From Candidatus Paceibacterota bacterium (GTDB taxonomy: Bacteria > Verrucomicrobiota > Verrucomicrobiia > Limisphaerales > UBA8199), in assembly GCA_035452965.1 (NCBI GenBank), contig DAOTCE010000027.1, positions 7,718-71,717 of the forward strand: DNA of 64,000 bases, written 5' to 3'. The notes under the pieces were generated by a model, which searched no databases, had not been told where the DNA came from, and saw only the letters and a list, made by a program, of their open reading frames with translations. Below are positions 53,003 through 61,571 of this stretch, piece after piece (within the stretch, counting starts at the first letter, position 1; every line of letters begins with the position of its first letter). A program made the translations under genes and the position numbers.

Positions 53003-53659
53003 TTGTTGCCGGGTCGGGCCGGCACAATAATCCTCCCCATGCAAGGTCGAGCTCGATTCGGCTGGCGGGCGAACAGGGTGTTCGCCCCGAGCCTTCTGAA
53101 TACAAGCCCGCTGACCCCCAGGTCAGTGCGCACTCGAGGCCAAACGCTCCCTTGCCGAGCCACCTGCTGCTCAGATCACCTTGCCGGGCATCTCCCCCCT
53201 CCGTCCAAGTCTTCCACCCCACCCAAATCCCACGGGCTTCTGGAAGGCTTCTGCGCTGAGCCGCATCCGGAAGAGCAGATCGCCCTCAACTCCAACAACC
53301 GGCTTCTCCTGTTACGGCTCGCGGATATTGACTGGCTGGAATCCTCCGATAACGGCGTGGCACTGCACATCGGCAAAGAGATCCACTTGCTCGACAACAG
53401 CTTTGCGGCGGTGACGACCAAACTGCCGCGCGCCCGTTTCCTGCGCATCAGCACTTCTGCGCTGGTGAACTTCGGGCGGATCAAGTGCCTGCGGCCCATG
53501 TGCCAGGGTGAATGGCGAGTGCTCCTGCGCAATGGCACGCGGCTGATCCTCACCCGCGGCTACGGCGAGCACCTCCGCCAGGCCGGCTGGTTCCTATCAC
53601 CGTCAGTTAGACCGTTGGTCCGTTCCCGCATACCCGCGGGAAGATCACCTGGGAAGTAG
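53003..53659 (+). CDS. Orphan LytTR DNA-binding domain protein (possible fragment)
   Basis: Open frame of 218 residues, of which only ~95-200 look conserved: LLLLRLADIDWLESSDNG, IHLLDNSFAAVTTKLP, RARFLRISTSALVNFGRIKC and LILTRGYGEHLRQAG match a LytTR DNA-binding domain. The LytTR domain normally follows a response-regulator receiver; none can be found upstream. The N-terminal ~90 residues are low-complexity, so the real start is uncertain and the gene may be a truncated regulator. It would bind DNA if expressed. Confidence 0.55.
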   Translation: MLPGRAGTIILPMQGRARFGWRANRVFAPSLLNTSPLTPRSVRTRGQTLPCRATCCSDHLAGHLPPPSKSSTPPKSHGLLEGFCAEPHPEEQIALNSNNRLLLLRLADIDWLESSDNGVALHIGKEIHLLDNSFAAVTTKLPRARFLRISTSALVNFGRIKCLRPMCQGEWRVLLRNGTRLILTRGYGEHLRQAGWFLSPSVRPLVRSRIPAGRSPGK

Positions 53660-53838
53660 TTGGCGGCTGAGCCGAACCAGCACGCCAACCTGCTCATCCC
53701 CCTGAACCGCTTTCCACGACTTAATCTGGCACTGTCGCTGCTCTGTCAGCACGGAATGCGGCACGAGCAATCCGGCCGATCCGGATGCTCAGCGCGGGTG
53801 CGTTCTTCGGTGGATAGCGCGTCTGTGCTCGCCATGGC

Positions 53839-56800
53839 TTAAGGCGTGAGCAGGCTGCGCTCCTGTTCCTCCGCTCCCAGCACAGAGCTTGGACGAGCCC
53901 TTTGGTCCACTTTCTTTCCCGGGCGTATCTTATCCTCAACCGTTGAAGTTTCGACCCTTACCCGGTAAAGGCGCCTCTGCGAGTGAATAGGTTCCGTCAC
54001 GGTGACCTCTGAGCCGGTTCCCGCCACAAGGGTCAGAACTCTCCATTTGTGCGGAGAATCAGCTTCTGCATACTCAACCGCATAGTTCTGGTCTGCGAGT
54101 GTCGGAAAGGACAAGCAACAGACACCCTTCTCGATCTTGACCTTGAGTTTCACTACCGGCGGCAGAGCGTCAAAGTACAATGATGGCACCCGACTGAAGG
54201 CTTCGCACGGATCAACGATCTGAACAGTGAGGAGCGGCAGCGTTAAGAAGGAAAAGCCGATTGCTTGCTTTACCTCGAGCAGTCGGAATGCCACCACACC
54301 TAACTTCTCGCCCTTCAGGCTGCCATTTAGCGGGATGTAGTTCATGCTAATGTCGCTGTCCCACACCAAGCCGCAAATGACTTTGCCCACAAGCAAGGAG
54401 AAGGCTGGGGTCCACAGCGGTAAAACATTCGGGATTTTATCCAAGTATGCTTCCGGATCTTCGCCCGTGCCCAAGCCCGGACCAACCCCGTGCGGAAACG
54501 GCGCGCACGGCTGCCCGCTGAAGTTCAGCAGCCCGTTAGCTGTCGGTCCCACTTGTGACCAGGAGGCTGGGTGCCCCATCAGCGCGAACAGACCTTCGTC
54601 GCCAATGCGACCAGAGGGCAGGACGATCACCCGGCCGAAGTTGGCCGGATCGTTGAAGAAGCGCAGCGGAGCACGTTGCGCCAGCTCCGGTCTGTCGTCG
54701 TTGACGTCCTGATCCGTAAACGCCCTTCCCCGGCGCTCATAATCTCGCTTGTGGCCTGTGTTCGGCGGAAGCGAATAGCCGGGCGTGGTGTTATCAATGC
54801 AGTCTTCATCAATTAACAGGAACACGCACGTTTCGGCTTTGCACATGATCGTCTGCACACAGCTGGCGGTGTTCCCAGCTGCGTCTGTAGCGGTCCAAGT
54901 CCGTTTCACTACTTTCGGGCACTCGCCGCTGACAGCATCATTATACTTGACCGTGACACTGCCACTGTCGTCCGTGGCGGTGGCCGTCCCGGTGCTGCTG
55001 GGATCCGTGTTGCAGTCGGCGCATTGCAGGACCACATCACCAGGGCAGACAATAGTCGGCGGAGTAGTATCCTCATCCTGCGGCACCTGACTGAATGCCT
55101 CGCACGGATCAATGATCTGGACGGTGAGAAGTGGCAGCGTTGAGGAGGAAAAACCGATCGCTTGCTTTACCTCGAGCAGCCGGAACGCCACCACACCTAA
55201 TTTCTCTCCCTTCAAGCTGCCGTTGAGCGGCTTGTAGTTCATGCTAATGTCGCTGTCCCACACCAAGCCGCAAATGACTTTGCCCACAAGCTTGGAGAGG
55301 GCTGAGTCCCGCAGCGGTGTAACATTCGGAATTTTGTCCAAATATGCCTCCGGCTTTTTGCCTGTGCCTAAGCCCGGACCAACCCCGTGCGGATACGGGG
55401 CGCACGGTTGCCCCCAGAAGTTCAGCAGCCCGTTGGTTGTCGGCCCTGCTCGGTTCCAGGAGGCCGGGCAATCCTTCAGCTCAAATAGGCCTTCGTCGCC
55501 AGTCTGGCCGGAGCGCAGGACAATCACCCGGCCGAAGTTGGCCGGATCGTTGAAGAAGCGCAGCGGAGCGCGTTGCGCCAACCCCGGCCGGTCGTCGTTG
55601 ATGTCCCGATCGGTAAACGCCCTTCCCTGGAGCTCATAATCTCGCTTGTGGCCGGTGTTCGGCGGAAGCGAGTAGCCAGGCGAGCTGTTGTCAATGCAGT
55701 CATCATCAATTAGCAGGAAAACGAACGTTTCGGCTCTACACGTGATCGTCTGCACACAGCTCGCGGAGTTCCCAGCTGCGTCTGTGGCGGTCCAAGTTCG
55801 TTTCGCGACTTTCGGGCACTCGCCGCTGACAGCATCATCGTAGTTGACCGTGACACTGCCGCTGTCGTCCGTGGCGGTGGCCGTCCCAGTGTTGCTGGGA
55901 TCCATGTAGCAGTCGGCGCATTGCAGGACCACATCATCAGGGCAGACAAGGGTCGGCGGAGTAGTATCCTCATTCTGCTCCAGCACCATCACCACATCCA
56001 CCCAGTAATTGGCCGCATTGCCGGTGGCGGTGGGGAAGCTTTCCGCCCCTCCATACGCAAATACCCCGTTGCCGTCACCCAACGCGACCAACGGTGCATT
56101 CGTGTACCCTCCGCCAACGTAAGGGCTGAAGTAGTTCGCAGTTAGCGAGAAAGCCCCACTGGGCGAATGATAGGAGGCCACATACGTCGTGCCCGCAGTA
56201 ATCGGCACCGGGTTGGCAAACAACTGCTGCTGCCACCCTTCGGCTGACTCACCAACAAATGTCACACTCGCGAGTTCCTCTCCCGCACTCGTCCAAAGCT
56301 TGCCCACATGGAGACCGGTATTGTTGGCCCCTTTATAAAACCGGATCCCTGTAATATAACCTCCCTCTTCACTTTTAAACTTGATGCCCAATGTAAGCGG
56401 GGTCTGGTCCGTCGCCTCCGGCACCGCCGGCGTGAAGGTGTTATCCCAAATGCGGAAGGCCTCCTGATCCGTCGTGGTAAACGACGCGGTAAACGCATTC
56501 GCCAAGGCATTGCCCGCAACGTCTTTTACCCCCATTGCTCCGCTCGCCACGGCCACCGTATACACCCTGGAGAGGGCCAGCAGATCAATTGGAGCTAGCG
56601 TCGCCGTAAACGTCGCGGCGTCATACGCCACGGTGCTCGCCACCAAGCCCCCCCCCGAACGGCTCAGGGTAATGCCATTGGCAATTGTCGCCGGGTCCAT
56701 CGCCTCGCTGAACCTCACCACCACGGGGGCGCTCCGGCTCACACCTGCCGCGCCGGCCAGCGGACTGACCGAAACCACCGTCGGGGCAATCTTGTCCTGA

Positions 56801-57444
56801 ATTGCGCTCTGCACAAATACTACATCTACCCAGTAATTGGCCGCATTGCCGAGGGTGGTGGGGAAGCTCTCCGCCCCTCCATACGCAAATACCCCGTTGC
56901 CGTCACCCAACGCGACCAACGGTGCATTCGTGTACCCTCCGCCAACGTAAGGGCTGAAGTAGTTCGCAGTTAGCGAGAAAGCCCCACTGGGCGAATGATA
57001 GGAGGCCACATACGTCGTGCCCGCAGTAATCGGCACCGGGTTGGCAAACAACTGCTGCTGCCACCCTTCGGCTGACTCACCAACAAATGTCACACTCGCG
57101 AGTTCCTCCCCCGCACTCGTCCAAAGCTTGCCCACATGGAGACCGGTATTGTTGGTACCCTTGTAAAATCGGATCCCTTCAATGTAACCACTCACCTCGC
57201 TTTGAAACTTGACGCCCAATGCAAGCGGGGACGGGTCCGCCGCCTCCGGCATCGCCGGCGTAAAAGAGTCACCCCAGATCATGAAATTCGACTGGGCCCA
57301 GGCTGGTTGTAGGCCAGGCATCACCGTGCACATTAGCAGGCCCAGGGACATCAAATACCTCCGGGTACGAATCGAGCAGGGGGAAATGATCGACGCCGAA
57401 TTTCTCAGACCCGACACCGCAATAAGGCCAGCTACTGTCTTCAT
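53839..57444 (-). CDS. 1201-residue secreted modular protein with DUF4082 and HYR-like repeats
   Basis: A signal peptide (LMSLGLLMCTVMPGLQPAWA) precedes, in order: DUF4082 module 1 (IWGDSFTPAMPEAAD then GGYTNAPLVALGDGNG), an SbsA-like Ig domain with VVVRFSEAMDPATIANGI, DUF4082 module 2 almost identical to the first, then two tandem units each made of an HYR-like domain (TPPTLVCPDDVVLQCADC) and a domain with DDCIDNSSPGYSLPPNTGHK that I do not recognise, then a C-terminal fibronectin-like domain. The tandem units are near identical in DNA, pointing to recent duplication. Probably a surface-bound or released protein with repeated binding modules; function unknown. Confidence 0.75.
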   Translation of the reverse strand: MKTVAGLIAVSGLRNSASIISPCSIRTRRYLMSLGLLMCTVMPGLQPAWAQSNFMIWGDSFTPAMPEAADPSPLALGVKFQSEVSGYIEGIRFYKGTNNTGLHVGKLWTSAGEELASVTFVGESAEGWQQQLFANPVPITAGTTYVASYHSPSGAFSLTANYFSPYVGGGYTNAPLVALGDGNGVFAYGGAESFPTTLGNAANYWVDVVFVQSAIQDKIAPTVVSVSPLAGAAGVSRSAPVVVRFSEAMDPATIANGITLSRSGGGLVASTVAYDAATFTATLAPIDLLALSRVYTVAVASGAMGVKDVAGNALANAFTASFTTTDQEAFRIWDNTFTPAVPEATDQTPLTLGIKFKSEEGGYITGIRFYKGANNTGLHVGKLWTSAGEELASVTFVGESAEGWQQQLFANPVPITAGTTYVASYHSPSGAFSLTANYFSPYVGGGYTNAPLVALGDGNGVFAYGGAESFPTATGNAANYWVDVVMVLEQNEDTTPPTLVCPDDVVLQCADCYMDPSNTGTATATDDSGSVTVNYDDAVSGECPKVAKRTWTATDAAGNSASCVQTITCRAETFVFLLIDDDCIDNSSPGYSLPPNTGHKRDYELQGRAFTDRDINDDRPGLAQRAPLRFFNDPANFGRVIVLRSGQTGDEGLFELKDCPASWNRAGPTTNGLLNFWGQPCAPYPHGVGPGLGTGKKPEAYLDKIPNVTPLRDSALSKLVGKVICGLVWDSDISMNYKPLNGSLKGEKLGVVAFRLLEVKQAIGFSSSTLPLLTVQIIDPCEAFSQVPQDEDTTPPTIVCPGDVVLQCADCNTDPSSTGTATATDDSGSVTVKYNDAVSGECPKVVKRTWTATDAAGNTASCVQTIMCKAETCVFLLIDEDCIDNTTPGYSLPPNTGHKRDYERRGRAFTDQDVNDDRPELAQRAPLRFFNDPANFGRVIVLPSGRIGDEGLFALMGHPASWSQVGPTANGLLNFSGQPCAPFPHGVGPGLGTGEDPEAYLDKIPNVLPLWTPAFSLLVGKVICGLVWDSDISMNYIPLNGSLKGEKLGVVAFRLLEVKQAIGFSFLTLPLLTVQIVDPCEAFSRVPSLYFDALPPVVKLKVKIEKGVCCLSFPTLADQNYAVEYAEADSPHKWRVLTLVAGTGSEVTVTEPIHSQRRLYRVRVETSTVEDKIRPGKKVDQRARPSSVLGAEEQERSLLTP
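54187..55979. repeat. Tandem ~895-base internal duplication
   Basis: Unit 1 (54187-55080) and unit 2 (55081-55979) are near identical over almost their full lengths, including long runs without change, inside the 1201-residue gene. Confidence 0.85.
55980..57160. repeat. Two near-identical DUF4082-coding segments
   Basis: Bases from about 56036 to 56280 recur at about 56866 to 57107 with very few changes; synonymous positions also match. The unrelated Ig-like segment sits between. Confidence 0.85.
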
Positions 57445-57482
57445 GGTCTTGACCCTGTCAGCTCTCGAGATAATTGTCTATT

Positions 57483-57494
57483 CGTACTAGTACG
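57483..57494. promoter_or_regulatory. 12-base palindrome CGTACTAGTACG upstream of the modular protein gene
   Basis: A perfect palindrome about 40 bases before the start of the minus-strand gene, where an operator overlapping the promoter would be expected. No protein is suggested by sequence. Confidence 0.4.
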
Positions 57495-58080
57495 TAACCG
57501 CCTCTAAGGTGTGTTGCCTGCCGTTGGCACGAGGGGTGCGGATCATTGGCGCTGCGATCCACAGTTACCACGAGGAGTTAGCCTGGGTCGCAGTGGTACT
57601 GCACCCTGCAGTCTCAAAGGATGATCGTCTGTCGTGGGTTGCCTTGCGGGATGGCGTACAAGGGAATGTCTGACTTCACTCCCTCCGATCGCGAGGTTAA
57701 CGTCCGCATGTCGTCGTAGCGCACCGCGCCGGTGCAACAGCGCGTGGTTCTGCCGCAGTGCCCGGCGAGGCGGGGGTTCCTCGTCGGGGGTGGTCTGGTT
57801 AAAATCCAGGACGAAGCGTTGCTGCGATTTCTCAGTAGCCCGCCAAGTCGCCAGCAGGCCCTACAGATTCGTGGGTTTGAAGAACAACGCCGAACGATGG
57901 GGAAGAAGTGGTTCCGGTGCTGGGCAGCGCGAGCATGAGCACCGCGATCAGTATCAGGGGCGAGTGTGATGCGCGGAGCGTGAACTTATGAGCACCGGCA
58001 TCCTTAGTTGGCGAAGGCGGGGCAGACGGCATCTGAGGCCGAGGGGATCCCGGTCAGCGCAGCCGCCCTTGGAGCCTGGC
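57495..58080. other. Gene-free stretch
   Basis: Reading frames here are short and show no conserved motifs. It separates the modular protein gene (start side) from the end of the phosphoesterase gene; no RNA gene or strong terminator is seen. Confidence 0.45.
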
Positions 58081-59166
58081 CTAAAGTTTCGAGCTTGTAG
58101 TTCTGGTTCTCCTGGCAAGGTGCGCTGGGGACATGTCATAGCTGAAGAACATCTCACTGTCCTCGTCAACCTCGTATTGGTTCAGCCAAGGCGAATACGT
58201 TTGGATGGTGACGGTGTTGTTCGTGGGCGAAAAATACATGAGCCGCATCCAACCACTGCCGCCGTTGGTGCGAGATTGGTAATCCGAGATAAAGGTGTGC
58301 ACGTCCCGCCCCTCAAATGTGTCCTGCCGCGCACCTTCGCCGCTCTTGTGCCCGCCAAGCATGAGGAAGAAATTCGTGTGGCGTTTGAGCGACTCGTAGA
58401 TCGCGGCGCCCTGGTGGCTGTGCCTGCTTGGGGTTCTGGCCTCGCCCATGTAATGAGCAACGGCAATCACGCGACGATGCTGGTTAGTTTGTAGCACCGC
58501 GTTCGCCCATTCCAGGATCGACGGACCAAAATCCTGATGTTCGAAGTAAAGCACGATGAAATCCAGCCCCGAAGCGCTGAACAAATCAAAATGAGAGTCG
58601 TTGTTGTCGCCATAGTGGCCGCCGTAATACGAGCGACCGCTGAAATGCGGTACGCCAAAAAACTCGTTGAAATACCGCGTGGTGCCACCGGGGGTCCCAC
58701 TGGGTTCCTGGTCATGGTTGCCGACCGCCATTCCGTAGGGAATCCCGTTCCTCTGCAAGGTGCGGAGCGGGTCTTCCAAACGATACATGGCATTGGTCGC
58801 GTTCTGCCATTCCTTCAGATTCGGCGCGCCGTTCTTGAGAAGATCCCCATTCTGCACGATGTCACCAAGATGCGCGACATAGGCGATGTTGTGCGCCTCC
58901 CGGTTTCTGATGATCCATTCCGTTTGCGAAATCCACATCTCCTTGCACGCGGCATTAGGCCGCTCCTGGGCATAATTCTGGGTGTCCGGCAGCACCACGA
59001 TCGCAAAGTCGGCCCGTGGATCTGGTTTAACAAAACCGCTACGCAGTGAACCCCTGGTAACGCTGGACTTCGCCAGCGCCGCCACCAAAATGCACAACAG
59101 TGCGCCAGCAAAAACCAGGCGTGCAAGAGAACCGAATTTCAGTTTTATCATCATCATCACGAGCAA
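58081..59166 (-). CDS. Secreted metallophosphoesterase
   Basis: 361 residues with a signal or anchor segment (LARLVFAGALLCILVAALA). Calcineurin-like motifs: VVLPDTQNYA, VAHLGDIVQNGD, AVGNHDQEPSG, AHYMGEART, and LGGHKSGEGAR. Metal-binding sites are thus all present. Probably a phosphatase or phosphodiesterase at the cell surface. Divergent from the GH32 gene; 274 bases separate them. The start among the first ATGs (codons 1, 4-6) is uncertain. Confidence 0.82.
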   Translation of the reverse strand: MLVMMMIKLKFGSLARLVFAGALLCILVAALAKSSVTRGSLRSGFVKPDPRADFAIVVLPDTQNYAQERPNAACKEMWISQTEWIIRNREAHNIAYVAHLGDIVQNGDLLKNGAPNLKEWQNATNAMYRLEDPLRTLQRNGIPYGMAVGNHDQEPSGTPGGTTRYFNEFFGVPHFSGRSYYGGHYGDNNDSHFDLFSASGLDFIVLYFEHQDFGPSILEWANAVLQTNQHRRVIAVAHYMGEARTPSRHSHQGAAIYESLKRHTNFFLMLGGHKSGEGARQDTFEGRDVHTFISDYQSRTNGGSGWMRLMYFSPTNNTVTIQTYSPWLNQYEVDEDSEMFFSYDMSPAHLARRTRTTSSKL

Positions 59167-59440
59167 CTACGGACTGCTTCGGCTTTGGCCGTCCCAGCCA
59201 AAAGCAATGAGCTGCGAGTCTATCCCAAAAAACCAGCGTCGCATAAAGAACATTATCTTGCGGCTGGAAGTTTCGTCTTGATCGGCCTGAACCACGTATA
59301 GGGATCGACGAGCTGCGCGGGCGCCTCACCCGTGCAGCAACCAGTGCAGACGGGGCACGCAAAAGGTAATTTCTTGTCAATTCTGTATTCATCCGGGTCT
59401 ATCTGTGGTTTCCTTCTGTCGTGCCGGCGTTGTTTAACCT

Positions 59441-61108
59441 ATGAGAAAGTCAATCTTCTTCACCCTTTGTGCTTTGATCAGCTTCTGCGGGCTTGGGACT
59501 GTCGCAGCTCCAGCAACCCCGGAGCTGCAGCTCGACAAGCGTTTCCTGAACCTGCCGGTGAAGAATAAGGCCCCCAAGCAGCGCCTGAAGTTGCTCGTGG
59601 AGGGCCAGGTGGCGCGCGAGTTCGAGATCGAACTGGCCGAGCGCGACCCCGACTTCTGGGCATTTCTCGACCTGTCGGCCTTCCGAGGCAAGCGCGCCAT
59701 TCTCCAGGCGGACAAGTTGCCGGCGGATTCCAGAGCATTGGAAGCCATCGAACTGTCGGATCAGATCAAAGACGCCCGGAATCTGTACCAGGAAGCTTTG
59801 CGTCCGCAGTTTCACTTCTCCTCGCGCCGCGGCTGGAATAACGATCCCAACGGCCTGGTCTTCTACCAGGGCGAGTATCACTTGTTCTATCAGCATAATC
59901 CCTACGGCTGGGAGTGGGGCAATATGCACTGGGGCCACGCCGTCAGCCCGGACCTGGTTCACTGGACAGAATTGCCGATCGCTCTCTATCCGCGCCAGTT
60001 CGGCGACTGGGTCTTCTCCGGCAGCGCCGTCGTAGATCGGGCCAACACCGCGGGCTTCCAAACTGGCAAGGAAGCGCCGCTGGTCGCCGCCTATACCAGC
60101 ACTGGCCGCGGCGAATGCATCGCTTACAGCAACGATCGGGGGCGAACCTGGGCGGAGTTCAGCGGTAATCCGGTGGTCCGACACGAAGGCCGCGACCCGC
60201 GTCTCCTTTGGCACGGCCCGACCAAGCGCTGGGTGATGGCCGTGTATGACGAGTTGGACGGCAAACGCTGGATCGCCTTCCACACTTCAGCCGACCTCAA
60301 ACAATGGCGGCTCGAGAGCCGCATCGAGGGCTTCTATGAATGCCCCGACTTGTTTGAGCTGCCCGTGGACGGGAAGCGCCGGGAGAAACTATGGGTGCTG
60401 ACCGCCGCCAGCAGCGAATACCGGCTCGGCACATTTGACGGCCGCCAGTTCACTCCCCAGACCCCCATGCTGCCCGGTCATCGCGGCAATGCCTTCTACG
60501 CGGCTCAAACCTACAGCGACATTCCGGCACGGGATAGGCGGCGCATCCAGATTGGCTGGGGCCAAATCGCCACGCCGGGCATGCCCTTCAACCAAATGAT
60601 GACCTTTCCCTGCGAGCTAACGTTGCGCTCGACGCCTTCCGGGCCGCGCCTGTGCTTCCAGCCGGTGAAGGAGCTTCAGCGCCTGCACGCCACCCGACGC
60701 ACCCAGTCCCGGATGAACCTTGCGCCAGGCACTAACGCGCTGGTTGGCATCCGGGGCGAATTGTTCGATCTGCGGGCGCAATTCGCCGTTGGCGCCACAG
60801 GCGAGGTGCGGTTCGTGGTTCGCGGCATGCCGGTAATCTATGATGCCGCGAAGCAGGAGCTTGCCTGCGCGGACCGCCGGAACCCTCTCGCTCCAGTGAA
60901 CGGCAAAGTCCGGCTGCAGATATTAGCTGATCGGACCTCGCTGGAGATCTTCGGCAACGACGGCCTGCTGTATATGCCCATGGCAGGCAAGTTCACCCCA
61001 GAGGATCACACCCTCGCGCTGACGGTGACCGGCCTCCCCGTCCGCTTCGACTCAATCGAGGTCAACGAACTGCGGTCCATTTGGCCGATGAAGGAAGTAC
61101 AACGGTGA
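59441..61108 (+). CDS. Secreted GH32 enzyme (levanase/inulinase-type)
   Basis: 555 residues with a signal peptide (SIFFTLCALISFCGLGTVA). Fructosyl hydrolase. Residues ~25-110 form an extra N-terminal domain, then the five-bladed GH32 domain: nucleophile D135 in WNNDPNG, GRDPRLLWH (R251-D252), and acid/base E300 in YECPDLFEL. The C-terminal GH32 beta-sandwich (LEIFGNDGLLYMPMAG) is present. It would degrade fructans or sucrose-type sugars outside the cell. Confidence 0.92.
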   Translation: MRKSIFFTLCALISFCGLGTVAAPATPELQLDKRFLNLPVKNKAPKQRLKLLVEGQVAREFEIELAERDPDFWAFLDLSAFRGKRAILQADKLPADSRALEAIELSDQIKDARNLYQEALRPQFHFSSRRGWNNDPNGLVFYQGEYHLFYQHNPYGWEWGNMHWGHAVSPDLVHWTELPIALYPRQFGDWVFSGSAVVDRANTAGFQTGKEAPLVAAYTSTGRGECIAYSNDRGRTWAEFSGNPVVRHEGRDPRLLWHGPTKRWVMAVYDELDGKRWIAFHTSADLKQWRLESRIEGFYECPDLFELPVDGKRREKLWVLTAASSEYRLGTFDGRQFTPQTPMLPGHRGNAFYAAQTYSDIPARDRRRIQIGWGQIATPGMPFNQMMTFPCELTLRSTPSGPRLCFQPVKELQRLHATRRTQSRMNLAPGTNALVGIRGELFDLRAQFAVGATGEVRFVVRGMPVIYDAAKQELACADRRNPLAPVNGKVRLQILADRTSLEIFGNDGLLYMPMAGKFTPEDHTLALTVTGLPVRFDSIEVNELRSIWPMKEVQR

Positions 61109-61236
61109 CACTATGGGCAGCGGCTCGCCATCAGCTTCAGGCGATGGCTGCCGAGTCACGGTGCAGCCGCCAGCAAGGTGGTTGGCCTATCTACACCGCA
61201 ATGCCTGGAACGTATTGGCTTTGGAAGTATTGAAGA

Positions 61237-61288
61237 TGGTGGGCCCAGAGGGATTTGAACCCCCGACCAAGCGATTATGAGTCGCATC
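61237..61288 (-). tRNA. 3' fragment of a tRNA-Ile(CAT)-type gene (att remnant)
   Basis: On the minus strand the sequence has the anticodon arm GCGA-CTCATAA-TCGC, variable loop TTGGTC, a T-arm with loop TTCAAAT, and the acceptor end GGGCCC-A-CCA. The 5' half (acceptor 5' strand and D-arm) is missing. Variable-loop and anticodon-arm match to E. coli-type tRNA-Ile2 (lysidine) more than to tRNA-Met. Typical footprint left by an integrase at a tRNA 3' end. Confidence 0.75.
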
Positions 61289-61331
61289 CTGCCCGGTTGT
61301 TCCGAGTCGCCTTCGGTCGTCACAAGTTGCG

Positions 61332-61355
61332 AAAACCCCATTTTCATTGGGTTTT
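61332..61355. repeat. Hairpin AAAACCC...GGGTTTT at the element edge
   Basis: A 7-bp stem (AAAACCC / GGGTTTT), extended by AT pairing next to the loop with one mismatch, near the tRNA fragment and upstream of the integrase. Could be a terminator or a recombination-associated hairpin. Confidence 0.4.
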
Positions 61356-61410
61356 GCGTTGGAGGGCCGCTACCCCCCACAACCCGACACAACCGCTCAG
61401 GACCGGAAAA

Positions 61411-61432
61411 TTGGCCAAGCATTGGCCAAGCA
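61411..61432. repeat. Tandem direct repeat TTGGCCAAGCA x2
   Basis: Two abutting exact copies, 11 bases each, 140 bases before the integrase gene and near the attachment fragment; accessory binding site for the recombinase is a reasonable idea but unproven. Confidence 0.45.
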
Positions 61433-61571
61433 TTCGGAGGTGTCAAGCGGCGTTGAGGGTCGCTCCAAGACCGTTTCTCGGCCCCGTCGCTATCCGGGGG
61501 CGCGCCTTGTGTAGCTCATGCACCAATCCGCTTCTGGGTTGTGCTGAAATGGCAGTTCAGAGAGGACATGT

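Noticed and set aside
57634..57969. 111-codon plus-strand frame
   Set aside because: Low-complexity basic translation with no domain; the area looks non-coding.
61332..61355. Rho-independent terminator before the integrase
   Set aside because: Hairpin is weak and the T run is short and followed by GCG; kept only as a repeat, not called a terminator.
61156..61446. 96-codon minus-strand frame near the tRNA fragment
   Set aside because: Contains the phrase AWSGVQIPLGPP, which is a translated tRNA 3' end; not a protein gene.
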